In this document: positions 48,703 to 58,109 of the stretch, one piece after another | Layout: the number at the start of each line of letters is the position of its first letter | Position numbering within the stretch: position 1 is the stretch's first letter | Source of the DNA: Patescibacteria group bacterium | Lineage (GTDB): Bacteria > Patescibacteria > Paceibacteria > UBA6257 > 2-01-FULL-56-20 | DNA length: 64,000 nt | Direction of reading: 5' to 3' | Assembly: GCA_024654525.1 (NCBI GenBank) | Contig: JANLHI010000030.1 | Coordinates: forward strand, 87,855 to 151,854 | Notes under the pieces: generated by a model | Database searches by the model: none | Told to the model about the DNA's origin: nothing | The model's input: the letters and a program-made list of their open reading frames with translations, nothing else | Made by a program: the position numbers and the translations under genes

Positions 48703-50688
48703 TTAACTGTTACTCAAAAACCGCCATGCCTCCTTTACACGTCTTCCGGTTCCGGTGATGTCTATTTTAAATCTCTGAAAAAGTCCGTTGGTAAGGAATC
48801 CTAGCGGAGTAACTTTTGTGGGTGGTTGTTTGCCCTTCGCAATACCAAGGTAGAGTGCGCTGTTGATGAGCGCAGTGTGGCTAAATGCTTGCGGATAATT
48901 ACCGAGTTGCATACCCGTTTCCGCGTCTATTTCCTCCGCGAAAAGTCCGAGGGGACTCGCATGCGCGAGTATATTTCTATAAAGTTTTTCCGCTTCCGCG
49001 ACTCTTCCGGCAAGGGCAAGCGCGTCAATAAGCCAGAACGCGCACATCACAAACGATCCTTCTTTCCCTCTTACACCGTCCGGTCCATTATATCGCTGTA
49101 CCAGTCCTTTTTTGGTGAGATACTTCATAGTCGCTTCAATAGTACCCACAACCCTATAATCATTCCCGGGAAGGAATCCTACAATCGGAATAAGAAGGTT
49201 AGCGGCATCAAGATATTGCGACCCAAAGGATTGCACAAACGTATTCATTTTTTTATTAAATCCTTCCTTCAATACCATCTGCCATATTGCATCTCTGTTT
49301 TCTTCCCATTTTTGGAGCGGTGCGGGAAAATTTTTCTTGACCGCAATTTTTATAGCGCGGTCGAGTGCCACCCAACACATTACTTTAGAGAATACAAAAT
49401 GGCGATCATGTCCGCGAACTTCCCATATTCCCGCATCTTTAGTGCGCCATATCTCACATACAAAATCCGCCGTTTTCTTCAAAAAATTCCAATCGTTTTT
49501 TGAAATTGTTTCACCGAAACGAGTGGTCTCATACGCCATACTCAAAAGCTCTCCGTAGATGTCGAATTGTTTTTGCCCCGTTGCGGAGTTGTCGATGCGC
49601 ACCGGACGCGATTTCCGATACCCCTCAAGATGACGCAGTGTTTGCTCGGGAGGTACGTCCTCGCCATGAAGACTCTGCATAATGCGAATATCCGAGACCT
49701 CCACCCCTTTGTATATCTTCTTAAACCAATTTAAAAGATTCTTTGCATCCTGCTCATGTCCAAGATTGAAAAGCGCCTGCGCAGTAAATACGGAATCTCT
49801 CATCCAATTGAACCGATAATCCCAGTTTCTCTCTCCTCCGATGGATTCGGGGAGCGAGGTGGTGGCGGCCGCCGCAATTGCGCCGGTTTCTCCATGAGTG
49901 AGGAGTTTTAATACAAGCCCCGAGCGTACCGCTAAATCATGCCAATCGCCTCGAAAAATACACTTTGACCTCTCGCATTTATGAGCCCAATTTTTCCAGA
50001 AAGAAAGCGTGTTTCGGAGTTCTGATTCTCGATTTTTTGGATTGAAATTTTCATGTGCGTTATATTGCATCGTCGCCCAAGCCGACTCGCCTTTACTTAA
50101 TGTAAAACTGGCAGACGCGGTGTGATCCTTCACATAAAAAACTGCCGGCATATCGAGGAAAAGTTTTTCCTCCCCCGCAATTGCCACAATGCCGGTATCC
50201 GTTCCTTCTATTTGCGGTTTTACTCGCGCATAATCGAATCGCGGTTTGAAGGTAAGCCCACACGCCACAAATCCCTTGGTACATTCGACTTTACGAAACA
50301 GAATTTGATGTTTGTGCCACTTGGTACGTTTTTTGAATGGAGGCATAAAATCGGTAAGCACCGCTTCCCCCGTCCTGCATGTAAAACGAGTTTCAAGCAC
50401 ATTGGTGTCGCCCTTATAATTCTGTATTCCTTTGAATGGGAGTTTCGGGGCAATCGAGAAAGAACCTCCCTTCCCCGCATCGAGAATCTTTGCGAACACG
50501 CTCCGCGATTCCATATGCGGAAGACAACACCAGTCAATGGAGCCATTTGCACCCACAAGCGCTACGGTCTCGAGATTCCCGATAATACCGTAGTGTCCGA
50601 GATGATGGTAATCCAATTCTTTGTCCGTATTTCCCCGGAATACTTTTATAAATTTCCCCGCGAGCGAAGTTATTTCTTCAAAAACCAT
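48703..50688 (-). CDS. Glycoside hydrolase family 15 (glucoamylase/trehalase-like)
   Basis: Cytosolic inverting alpha-glucosidase; bacterial relatives act on trehalose, maltooligosaccharides or glycogen. An N-terminal beta domain opens with YHHLGHYGIIGNLETVALVG, where family members often read IGDYALIGD. The (alpha/alpha)6 barrel has SIGGERNWDYRFNWMRDSVF near 285 and the C-terminal EEIDAETGMQLGNYPQAFSH near 605, which holds the second catalytic Glu region. 661 aa, no signal peptide. It stands alone, divergent from an ABC-F gene. Confidence 0.9.
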   Translation of the reverse strand: MVFEEITSLAGKFIKVFRGNTDKELDYHHLGHYGIIGNLETVALVGANGSIDWCCLPHMESRSVFAKILDAGKGGSFSIAPKLPFKGIQNYKGDTNVLETRFTCRTGEAVLTDFMPPFKKRTKWHKHQILFRKVECTKGFVACGLTFKPRFDYARVKPQIEGTDTGIVAIAGEEKLFLDMPAVFYVKDHTASASFTLSKGESAWATMQYNAHENFNPKNRESELRNTLSFWKNWAHKCERSKCIFRGDWHDLAVRSGLVLKLLTHGETGAIAAAATTSLPESIGGERNWDYRFNWMRDSVFTAQALFNLGHEQDAKNLLNWFKKIYKGVEVSDIRIMQSLHGEDVPPEQTLRHLEGYRKSRPVRIDNSATGQKQFDIYGELLSMAYETTRFGETISKNDWNFLKKTADFVCEIWRTKDAGIWEVRGHDRHFVFSKVMCWVALDRAIKIAVKKNFPAPLQKWEENRDAIWQMVLKEGFNKKMNTFVQSFGSQYLDAANLLIPIVGFLPGNDYRVVGTIEATMKYLTKKGLVQRYNGPDGVRGKEGSFVMCAFWLIDALALAGRVAEAEKLYRNILAHASPLGLFAEEIDAETGMQLGNYPQAFSHTALINSALYLGIAKGKQPPTKVTPLGFLTNGLFQRFKIDITGTGRRVKEAWRFLSNS

Positions 50689-50785
50689 TATGCATATAGT
50701 AACGAAAATACTTCAGTGATGGAAATGGGAAACAATATTGTGTATTTGTGATTTAGACGCATACCCTATACACTAAACTCTCGAT

Positions 50786-52240
50786 ATGGCAAAAAACGAA
50801 GTGATTATTAGATTTGATGAAGTTTCGTTCGAATATGGCGCCAAAAAACCGATTCTTACGGAGGCAAAATTTTCGATTCGTGAAAATAACAAGGTGACGC
50901 TGATGGGACAGAATGGTGCGGGAAAAAGTACCATATTCCAGCTTATTATAGGGTCACTGCGTCCGGAATCCGGAAACGTGATCGTAAAAGATAAACTGAC
51001 ACTTGCCACCGCGCGGCAAGTCATTCCCCGCGAACACGCGAACCTTACCGTGCGTGAATTTTTTGAAGCTGCATTTCAGGAAAAGGTATATGACATCGAG
51101 CCGAGAATTAAGAAAATTCTTGAGGTAGTGCATCTCAAGGCGCCACTCACCAGAAAAGTGACGGAGTTTTCCGGCGGACAACAAGCGCGCCTCCTCCTTG
51201 CGCACGCGCTTATTCAAAATCCTGATATTCTTCTTTTGGACGAACCCACAAACAATCTCGACAAGGAAGGGATTGCACATCTTACCGATTTCCTTATCTC
51301 ATATCAAAAAACATGTATTGTTATTTCTCACGATGCGGATTTCCTGAATTCCTTTACCGATGGTGTTCTCTATCTCGACAGTTTTACAAAAAAAATTGAG
51401 CAGTATACCGGAAATTATTTCGATGTAGTAAAAGAAATTCACAATCGCTTGGAACGCGAGCGTATGAAAAATGTTCGTCTTGAAAAGGATATTATGCACC
51501 GCAAAGAACAGGCTAATTTCTTTGCGCAAAAAGGGGGGCACATGCGTGATGTCGCCCGCAAGATGAAAGAGAAAATTGAGGATTTGTCCGAGGAAATAGT
51601 TGAGGAACGACAAGAAGACAAGACCATTAGAAAATTCCACATCCCCTGTCAGCAAGACCTCTCCGGACGTCTGTTGGAGCTTAATTCGGTAACCATCATC
51701 CGTAATCATAAACCAAGTGTGAAAAAGGTTTCGATTGCATTAAAGAAGAAGGAGCGGCTTCTTCTCACCGGACCCAACGGTATTGGAAAAACCACACTTC
51801 TCGAGAAGCTTGCAACCGGACACGCCAAAGGAGAACATATCGCAAAAGATGTGCGCATCGGTTACTACCGACAAGATTTTTCAACACTCGACTTTAACGC
51901 CACGGTGTATGACACCCTGCGTGATGTAATGGGAGTCGGTACGGAACAGGATCTTCGCTCTACTGCGGCGGGATTTCTTATAGACGCGGAGGTACTCAAA
52001 ACAAAGATAGGTTCTCTTTCGGAGGGACAGAAGGGACTTGCCGCGTTTGCGCGTCTTGTACTTCTTAAACCGGGAATCCTTATTTTGGACGAACCTACAA
52101 ATCACATCAACTTTCGGCATATTCCGGTCATTGCTCAAGCGCTTGATTCCTACGAAGGCGCAATGATACTCGTAAGCCACGTACCGGATTTTATCGCACA
52201 AATAAAAATCACCACTACGCTCGATCTTGATTCGCGGTAA
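50786..52240 (+). CDS. ABC-F family ATPase (ribosome-associated)
   Basis: Two ABC domains on one chain and no membrane part. Domain 1: GQNGAGKST, EFSGGQQARLLLAHALI, LLLLDEPTNNLD. A charged linker (RLERERMKNVRLEKDIMHRK) is the P-site tRNA-interaction motif region. Domain 2: GPNGIGKTT, SLSEGQKGLAAFARLV, ILILDEPTNHIN. The second signature is LSEGQ. 484 aa, slightly short. Such proteins rescue or regulate stalled ribosomes; whether it confers antibiotic resistance cannot be told. Confidence 0.93.
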   Translation: MAKNEVIIRFDEVSFEYGAKKPILTEAKFSIRENNKVTLMGQNGAGKSTIFQLIIGSLRPESGNVIVKDKLTLATARQVIPREHANLTVREFFEAAFQEKVYDIEPRIKKILEVVHLKAPLTRKVTEFSGGQQARLLLAHALIQNPDILLLDEPTNNLDKEGIAHLTDFLISYQKTCIVISHDADFLNSFTDGVLYLDSFTKKIEQYTGNYFDVVKEIHNRLERERMKNVRLEKDIMHRKEQANFFAQKGGHMRDVARKMKEKIEDLSEEIVEERQEDKTIRKFHIPCQQDLSGRLLELNSVTIIRNHKPSVKKVSIALKKKERLLLTGPNGIGKTTLLEKLATGHAKGEHIAKDVRIGYYRQDFSTLDFNATVYDTLRDVMGVGTEQDLRSTAAGFLIDAEVLKTKIGSLSEGQKGLAAFARLVLLKPGILILDEPTNHINFRHIPVIAQALDSYEGAMILVSHVPDFIAQIKITTTLDLDSR

Positions 52241-52357
52241 TACCACCTCCATCTGCGATGAAACGCAGTCGAACAAAATATATTATCCATTTCGCACCAC
52301 GCACCGCAAAAAGACATGAGCAGTCCGCATTTGCGCAACATTTCTAAATTCCCTGTT

Positions 52358-53074
52358 ATGTATTACAAAAACGCACGGGTAGGAATAGACATTGGGGGGA
52401 CAAAAATCCGCTGGATATATTTACAACACGGACGGTATCGTGCGGAAAAAGAAATTCAAACTCCCCGCACGCGAGCACATTTCATACGTCTTCTGCAAAC
52501 TCTTTTCTTTTCCTTCCACACACGAGGAGTACGTCATATCGGTATCGGGATCGCGGGAGTTGTTTCTGACACCACCCTTCTTGAAAGCCCGAATCTCCCC
52601 CATCTTCGCAATCTTAATTTTTCCTGTATTGCGCCTCCAAATGTATCTTTGCGTATTGATAATGATGCTCGTTGTTTTGCGCGGGCAGAAGCGACGTACG
52701 GACACTTATTCCATACCGATTCAGGACTTACCGTTATCTTCGGCACCGGAATAGGACGTGCAGTTTCCCGAAAAGGAAAAATTATTCCGATTACACAATT
52801 AATGTTTCCCGAATCGTGGGAGTCGGAATATCAAGAGAGAAGAAAACATAACCCTTCATCACTTGCTCCCTTTCTCGGGGAAAAAATAGTCGCCCTAATA
52901 TCCAAATACAAGCCCCATACGCTTATCCTTGGCGGTGGAACTTTGAGAGAACGACATCTTTTTCATACTCTTCAACGGGAACTCCGGAAGCGTGGTGTCC
53001 ATATTCCAATATATTACTCGCGGTTCCGCAAAAACTCAGGCGCACTTGGTGCGGCTCTTTTGTTTTCCACATAA
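52358..53074 (+). CDS. ROK-family sugar kinase-like protein
   Basis: Start at ATG 52358 (MYYKNARVGIDIGGTKIRWI); an upstream in-frame ATG at 52316 has no support. The phosphate-1 motif GIDIGGTK is near residue 9, HIGIGIAGVV near 56, RIDNDARCFARAEATYG near 102 and VIFGTGIGRAV near 124 (phosphate 2). The ROK zinc motif CxCGxxGC is missing and the chain is short (238 aa against about 300), so the sugar specificity is open. With the GH15 enzyme it could phosphorylate released glucose. Confidence 0.82.
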   Translation: MYYKNARVGIDIGGTKIRWIYLQHGRYRAEKEIQTPRTRAHFIRLLQTLFFSFHTRGVRHIGIGIAGVVSDTTLLESPNLPHLRNLNFSCIAPPNVSLRIDNDARCFARAEATYGHLFHTDSGLTVIFGTGIGRAVSRKGKIIPITQLMFPESWESEYQERRKHNPSSLAPFLGEKIVALISKYKPHTLILGGGTLRERHLFHTLQRELRKRGVHIPIYYSRFRKNSGALGAALLFST

Positions 53075-53091
53075 TTGCGATTATTTATTTT

Positions 53092-54735
53092 TTACTGGGA
53101 GTTCAATGATGCACGAGTGCTCGGACCCACGTTCCCCAATGGAGTAATTCCATGTGCGGTTTGATATTCCTTCACCGCAGCTTTGGTGAGTGAGCCGTAA
53201 AATCCAGTAACAGGGCCAGTGTAGTACCCCTCTTTCGTAAGCCGATTTTGCAATGCAGTCACATCCGATCCTTCCGAATTGATGTCGAGTGGATTAAGGA
53301 ATTGATATGTTCCGGAGCTCGCCTGAGCGGTAACTAACGAAGAAACGCTTCCGCTTGCCGTGTTGGACGTAATTTTTGATACAAGTTGTACCAACGTGTT
53401 TTGCATGGTCTGGATTTCCGATACAAGCTGAAGAAGCTTACTTTGCATAGCTTGAATCGCCGACAAAACTTCGCTGTTTGACACGGTTTGCGCTGTTGTT
53501 ATCACTACGGGAGCAACCACCGGCGCCACCGTTGGAGTCGGTGTTATTGTCGGATCTGCAACTACGGTCGTGGGAGTAGGCACTATACTTGACGGCACCG
53601 GTCCGTTTATTACCGTGAAAAAAATAGTATTGCAAGGACCTGTGGAACACACCGTGACGAATGCAGATCCCGCACCCTTACCGGTAAGCGTTAGAATATT
53701 CCCGCTGATGCTTGCTTGGATAATATTCGGGCTCGGATTATTGGAAACCGAATAATTTCCCGTACCGCCCGAAAGAGTCGTCGTAACATTTTCCCCTACC
53801 GAAATAGTGGGATTCGCTATACTGAACGTCAACTTGGTGGGATTTCCCGTAGCGGAGGATGCGGTTGCCGTAGTAGTAGTTCCTATTGTTGCATTCACCG
53901 AACCACATCCGTTCGATACAGAACAGACCGTAATTGTGGATGTTCCATTTGTTAATCCGGTAATGGAAAGTACTGATCCATTAACTGCTTGAGAAGCGGC
54001 ACTTGGATTAGTGGTGGCGGATATGTAATATCCCGATCCTCCTGAAATATCAACGCTTATCGCCTGCCCGATTGCAATAATTGGATTGGACTGGCTAAAA
54101 GTGATTGCGCTGTTTTCCGAAGTGCCACTTCCAATCGTTATGCTTAGATTCGCACAATTTGAAGCACTTCCGACATAACACACGGTTGCAGTCGCCGTCC
54201 CAAGCTGATTTCCGGTAACCGTAATTGTTGTTCCGCTTATCGTAATAGTCGCAACTATGGGCGCGGAATTCAGTGAAAGATAAATTGCATTGGAACTCCC
54301 CTGTGAAGTTACGATCGCGGTTTGACCAAGACCCACCGTGAGACTTGATTGACTCAATGACGGTGCGCCGGAGGTGTTTGTGCCGCTTGATGATGATGGC
54401 CATACCTGCGAAGACGACTGTTGTCCATTCACCGTCACATACGCCGATGTCCCCGCACTGGCCGCATATGCAAAGCTGTTAAGTGTAGTGGAAAATGTTC
54501 CACCCGCGTTTGTAGATCCAAGCGTAGTAGAGAGCGATCCTGAAGAACTGCCGATGTTGTAATACAACATCACCCCGGAACTCGGATCACCCGTGACATT
54601 AATCTGCACGGAATCATCTCCGAGATTCGTAAGGGAAAGCGTCGGTGTTGCCGCATACACGCTCGATACGACCGCAAACATTACTACCGCACACACACTC
54701 ACAATATAAGGCACACGTAGAAAATGGTGTTTCAT
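53092..54735 (-). CDS. Secreted multi-domain protein with Ig-like repeats and C-terminal peptidoglycan-binding domain
   Basis: Start at ATG 54735 (MKHHFLRVPYIVSVCAVVMF), a signal peptide ending VYAATP. After a first beta domain there are three repeats of about 80 residues, each opening with (S/A)xGxxxxV and ending with a paired-cysteine strand (TVCYVGSASNCANL, TVCSVSNGCGSV, TVCSTGPCNTI). Then come a Pro/Thr linker (PTPTTVVADPTITPTPTV), a short coiled coil (AIQAMQSKLLQLVSEIQTMQ) and a PG_binding_1 domain with ALQNRLTKEGYYTGPVTGFY. 547 aa. It is probably a wall-anchored surface or adhesion protein. Confidence 0.88.
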   Translation of the reverse strand: MKHHFLRVPYIVSVCAVVMFAVVSSVYAATPTLSLTNLGDDSVQINVTGDPSSGVMLYYNIGSSSGSLSTTLGSTNAGGTFSTTLNSFAYAASAGTSAYVTVNGQQSSSQVWPSSSSGTNTSGAPSLSQSSLTVGLGQTAIVTSQGSSNAIYLSLNSAPIVATITISGTTITVTGNQLGTATATVCYVGSASNCANLSITIGSGTSENSAITFSQSNPIIAIGQAISVDISGGSGYYISATTNPSAASQAVNGSVLSITGLTNGTSTITVCSVSNGCGSVNATIGTTTTATASSATGNPTKLTFSIANPTISVGENVTTTLSGGTGNYSVSNNPSPNIIQASISGNILTLTGKGAGSAFVTVCSTGPCNTIFFTVINGPVPSSIVPTPTTVVADPTITPTPTVAPVVAPVVITTAQTVSNSEVLSAIQAMQSKLLQLVSEIQTMQNTLVQLVSKITSNTASGSVSSLVTAQASSGTYQFLNPLDINSEGSDVTALQNRLTKEGYYTGPVTGFYGSLTKAAVKEYQTAHGITPLGNVGPSTRASLNSQ

Positions 54736-54831
54736 ATCTTCATTATATACATTATTTCTATTTTTCAAGAGCATACGTATATTCTTCTTGCACTATCCCC
54801 TTTTCTCCTTATGTAAGGTAAGCTGAATACC

Positions 54832-55833
54832 ATGCTTATCGATGATATACATATTGGGGTGAGTGCCGGAAAAGGAGGCAAGGGAGCCGTGGCGTTTAAC
54901 AAAAATATGATGAGTTTGGGACCCGCAGGTGGTTCCGGAGGTCATGGCGGCAGCGTCTATGCAGAAGGTATTGTCGATATCGGAGCGTTGCGCCAGTTCA
55001 GGCACAAAAAAGAATTTGCCGCGGAAAACGGCAAAGACGGACGAAACCAGTTTAAAGATGGGCATGATGGAGAAGACCTGGTACTCAAAGTTCCCGTGGG
55101 TACCGTGATACACCACGTCATCGACGGCACCGCACGCGAGGTAACAAAAATCGGAGAGCGCATACTTTTGGCGCAGGGAGGTAAAGGAGGTAAAGGAAAT
55201 CTCCAATTTAAATCTTCAAAAAATACTTCTCCGAGGCAATCACAGCCGGGATTACCCGGCGATCGCTTTATGTTCCGATTTGAGCTAAAGCTTATTGCGG
55301 ACGTTGGATTTGTCGGCATGCCAAACGCCGGAAAATCAAGTCTCCTTAACAGTCTTACCAATGCAAAAAGCAAAGTTGCGAATTATCCCTTTACCACACT
55401 CGAACCAAATCTTGGCGCTTATTATGAGCTTATTCTCGCCGACATTCCGGGGCTTATCGAGGGAGCAGCTTCCGGAAAGGGATTGGGAATAAAATTCTTG
55501 CGCCATATCGAACGCACCCACATTCTTTTTCATTTCATTTCCGCAGAATCATCCGATCCTGTCCGCGACTATACACTTATTCGCAAAGAACTTGAGAAGT
55601 ACAATAAAAAACTTCTTGAAAAACCGGAGTATATATTTCTTTCCAAATGCGACCTTATAGACGAGGCGGATGCAAAGAAAAAACTATCAACTCTTTCCGC
55701 AATGCACAAATCCAAATCCACCAAAAAAATGAGTATTCCAAAAACCACAATGATTTCGATATATGATGAAGAAAGTATCGCGCGTGTAGAAAAAATATTG
55801 AGTATAGCTCAAAAAGAGAAGATTGCCTCATAA
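54832..55833 (+). CDS. obgE: GTPase ObgE/CgtA, short form
   Basis: Ribosome-assembly and stress GTPase. Residues 1-155 are the glycine-rich Obg fold (VSAGKGGKGAVAFNKNMMSL, GPAGGSGGHGGSVYAEG, LLAQGGKGGKGN). The G domain has GMPNAGKSS (G1), DIPGLIEGAASGKGLG (G3) and SKCDL (G4). 333 aa, lacking the C-terminal Obg extension, as in other small genomes. It starts about 100 bp from the divergent surface-protein gene. Confidence 0.95.
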   Translation: MLIDDIHIGVSAGKGGKGAVAFNKNMMSLGPAGGSGGHGGSVYAEGIVDIGALRQFRHKKEFAAENGKDGRNQFKDGHDGEDLVLKVPVGTVIHHVIDGTAREVTKIGERILLAQGGKGGKGNLQFKSSKNTSPRQSQPGLPGDRFMFRFELKLIADVGFVGMPNAGKSSLLNSLTNAKSKVANYPFTTLEPNLGAYYELILADIPGLIEGAASGKGLGIKFLRHIERTHILFHFISAESSDPVRDYTLIRKELEKYNKKLLEKPEYIFLSKCDLIDEADAKKKLSTLSAMHKSKSTKKMSIPKTTMISIYDEESIARVEKILSIAQKEKIAS

Positions 55834-55874
55834 ACTGAGTGCTTATTCGTGCGAATATTGCTATACTATATTCG

Positions 55875-56195
55875 ATGAAAAAATCAGTATTACAATATGC
55901 GCTTTTTGATGCGGGGCTTACTCTCGCATACATTTCCCTTGTCTCTTTTTTTATTGCGAATGGTGAAGCTATTTTCGGCCCGGGCGGGGGCCAATTCGCC
56001 ACAATGGCATTCCTTCTCCTCTTTGTCGTATCCGCCGCACTCACGGGACTTTTCGTCTTCGGACGTCCCATTCTTTGGCATGTACAGGGAGCAACGCATG
56101 AAGGGATCACTCTTGCAATTTATACGGTGGTATACCTCGCCATAGCAACACTGCTTGCACTTGGATTTCTTTTTTGGATTCTGCACTCTGCTTGA
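55875..56195 (+). CDS. Hypothetical three-helix membrane protein, 106 aa
   Basis: Start at ATG 55875 (MKKSVLQYALFDAGLTLAYI), after a TATACT-like box at 55861. Three hydrophobic segments: ALFDAGLTLAYISLVSFFI, FATMAFLLLFVVSAALTGLF and LAIYTVVYLAIATLLALGFL, with a conserved-looking FGRPILWHVQGATHEG loop. It resembles short CPR membrane proteins of unknown role. Ends 78 bp before typA. Confidence 0.7.
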   Translation: MKKSVLQYALFDAGLTLAYISLVSFFIANGEAIFGPGGGQFATMAFLLLFVVSAALTGLFVFGRPILWHVQGATHEGITLAIYTVVYLAIATLLALGFLFWILHSA

Positions 56196-56272
56196 CTTTG
56201 GTGAGAAAATTGGTGATAATTGCACCTGCGGTGCCCACGGGGCCGCTTTTCTTTTATTCAACCATCACCCAT

Positions 56273-58063
56273 ATGAAACTTCGCAATATTGCAATCATCG
56301 CGCACGTAGACCATGGAAAGTCTACGCTCACCGATCAGCTTCTCCGACAATCGGGAACGAATCTCGGCAAAGCAGGAATCCAGGAAATGGTCATGGATTG
56401 GAACGACCTTGAGCGCGAACGCGGTATTACCATTTTTTCCAAGAATGCTTCTTTGCAATACAAAGATATAAAGATAAATATGATCGACACTCCCGGCCAC
56501 GCGGACTTTGGCGGTGAGGTGGAACGCATCCTTAATATGGCGGATGGCGCTCTTTTGCTTGTAGACGCACAAGAAGGTCCAATGCCTCAAACGCGTTTTG
56601 TACTTAAAAAAGCGCTTGCCGCAGGACACAAAATAATCGTCGTTATCAATAAAATAGATAAAACGAATGCACGAATAAATTACGTACTCGACAAGGTACT
56701 CGAGCTTTTTATTGAACTTGGAGCAACCGATGCACAGCTCGATTTTCCGGTGGTATATGCCGCCGCAAAACTTGGAAAAGCGGGACTCGCTCCCACCCTT
56801 GATTCAATGACCGATCTCACTCCTCTTTTTGAAACAATCCTCACTACAGTACCGGAACCTCAAACAAACATATCGGGTCCTTTGCAAATGATGATTGTGT
56901 CTATCAGTTACGACAACTATAAAGGAAGAATAGGCGTAGGAAGAGTGCATCAAGGAACGATCAGGAATAATCAAGAAGTAATCCATATAAACCGTGAAGG
57001 CGTACAAACAAACGCGAAAATCGCCTCCCTCGCTTCCTTTCAAGGATTAAATCGCGTGGAAGTTCCTGAAGTTGAGGCGGGAGATATCACTACGGTTGCC
57101 GGAATTGAAGGAATCAATATCGGTGACAGTATTTGCGATGTTCAAAATCCGATTCCGCTCACTCCCATTGCAATCGAGAAGCCGACAGTGAAAATGATAT
57201 TTTCCGTAAACGACTCCCCTTTTGCAGGAAAAGAAGGAGAATATTGCACTTCGCGAAACCTGAAAGAACGTTTGTATAAAGAGCTTGATAATGATGTGGC
57301 GCTTCGCGTCGAAGATACAAACTCAACCGACTCATTTGTGATCAGCGGTCGTGGAGAATTGCACCTTGCGATTCTTATCGAAACCATGAGACGTGAGGGA
57401 TACGAACTGCAAGTGTCTCGTCCCGAAGTGATTTATAAAGAAGAAGACGGAAAGACACTTGAACCCGCCGAAGACGTATGGCTCGAAGTTCCTGAAAAAT
57501 ATTCGGGTATTGTGATTGAAAAGATGGGGATCAGGAAAGGAGAACTTAAAAATATGCGTGTCGAGGAAGGTATCGCGCATTTCCATTTTTTCATCCCTAC
57601 ACGCGGGCTTATCGGCTTTAGAAACGAATTTCTTATTGAGACCAAGGGAACCGGCATTGTAAATACTTTGTTCTCCGGCTATTTCCCGAAATGGACCGAT
57701 ATTAGCGCTACCGCACACGGATCGCTTATTGCCTACGAAGCGGGTATCACTACTCCCTATGCCTTGCTTACCGCGCAAGAACGCGGAGTGATGTTTATAG
57801 GACCCGGGGTAAAAATCTATGAAGGACAGGTAGTCGGCGAAACTGCAAAAGCGGAGGATTTAGTGGTAAACGTGTGCAAACAAAAACAACTCACAAACTT
57901 CCGAGCAAAAACCGACGCGGTTACCAACGATTTGATACCGCCTCGCATTCTCTCACTGGAACAGGCAATCGAATATATCGGAGAAGATGAACTTGTAGAG
58001 GTAACCCCTCAAAGCATTCGCACACGTAAAAAGATATTAAGAAACTCGCAGCGTAAAAAATAA
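56273..58063 (+). CDS. typA: Ribosome-associated GTPase TypA/BipA
   Basis: Translational GTPase that aids 50S assembly and stress growth. Start at ATG 56273 (MKLRNIAIIAHVDHGKSTLT). G1 AHVDHGKST, G3 DTPGHADFGGEV and G4 NKIDK are intact; the C-terminal region has FFIPTRGLIGFRNEFL and NVCKQKQLTNFRAKTDA, both TypA-specific. 596 aa. It converges with the AI-2E gene; CCGCAATC and GATTGCGG (58099-58121) form a hairpin between them without a T-run. Confidence 0.96.
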   Translation: MKLRNIAIIAHVDHGKSTLTDQLLRQSGTNLGKAGIQEMVMDWNDLERERGITIFSKNASLQYKDIKINMIDTPGHADFGGEVERILNMADGALLLVDAQEGPMPQTRFVLKKALAAGHKIIVVINKIDKTNARINYVLDKVLELFIELGATDAQLDFPVVYAAAKLGKAGLAPTLDSMTDLTPLFETILTTVPEPQTNISGPLQMMIVSISYDNYKGRIGVGRVHQGTIRNNQEVIHINREGVQTNAKIASLASFQGLNRVEVPEVEAGDITTVAGIEGINIGDSICDVQNPIPLTPIAIEKPTVKMIFSVNDSPFAGKEGEYCTSRNLKERLYKELDNDVALRVEDTNSTDSFVISGRGELHLAILIETMRREGYELQVSRPEVIYKEEDGKTLEPAEDVWLEVPEKYSGIVIEKMGIRKGELKNMRVEEGIAHFHFFIPTRGLIGFRNEFLIETKGTGIVNTLFSGYFPKWTDISATAHGSLIAYEAGITTPYALLTAQERGVMFIGPGVKIYEGQVVGETAKAEDLVVNVCKQKQLTNFRAKTDAVTNDLIPPRILSLEQAIEYIGEDELVEVTPQSIRTRKKILRNSQRKK

Positions 58064-58109
58064 AAGCGTGCTATGCGCGCGCCGGATTCCTCTCTTCGCC
58101 GCAATCTAT

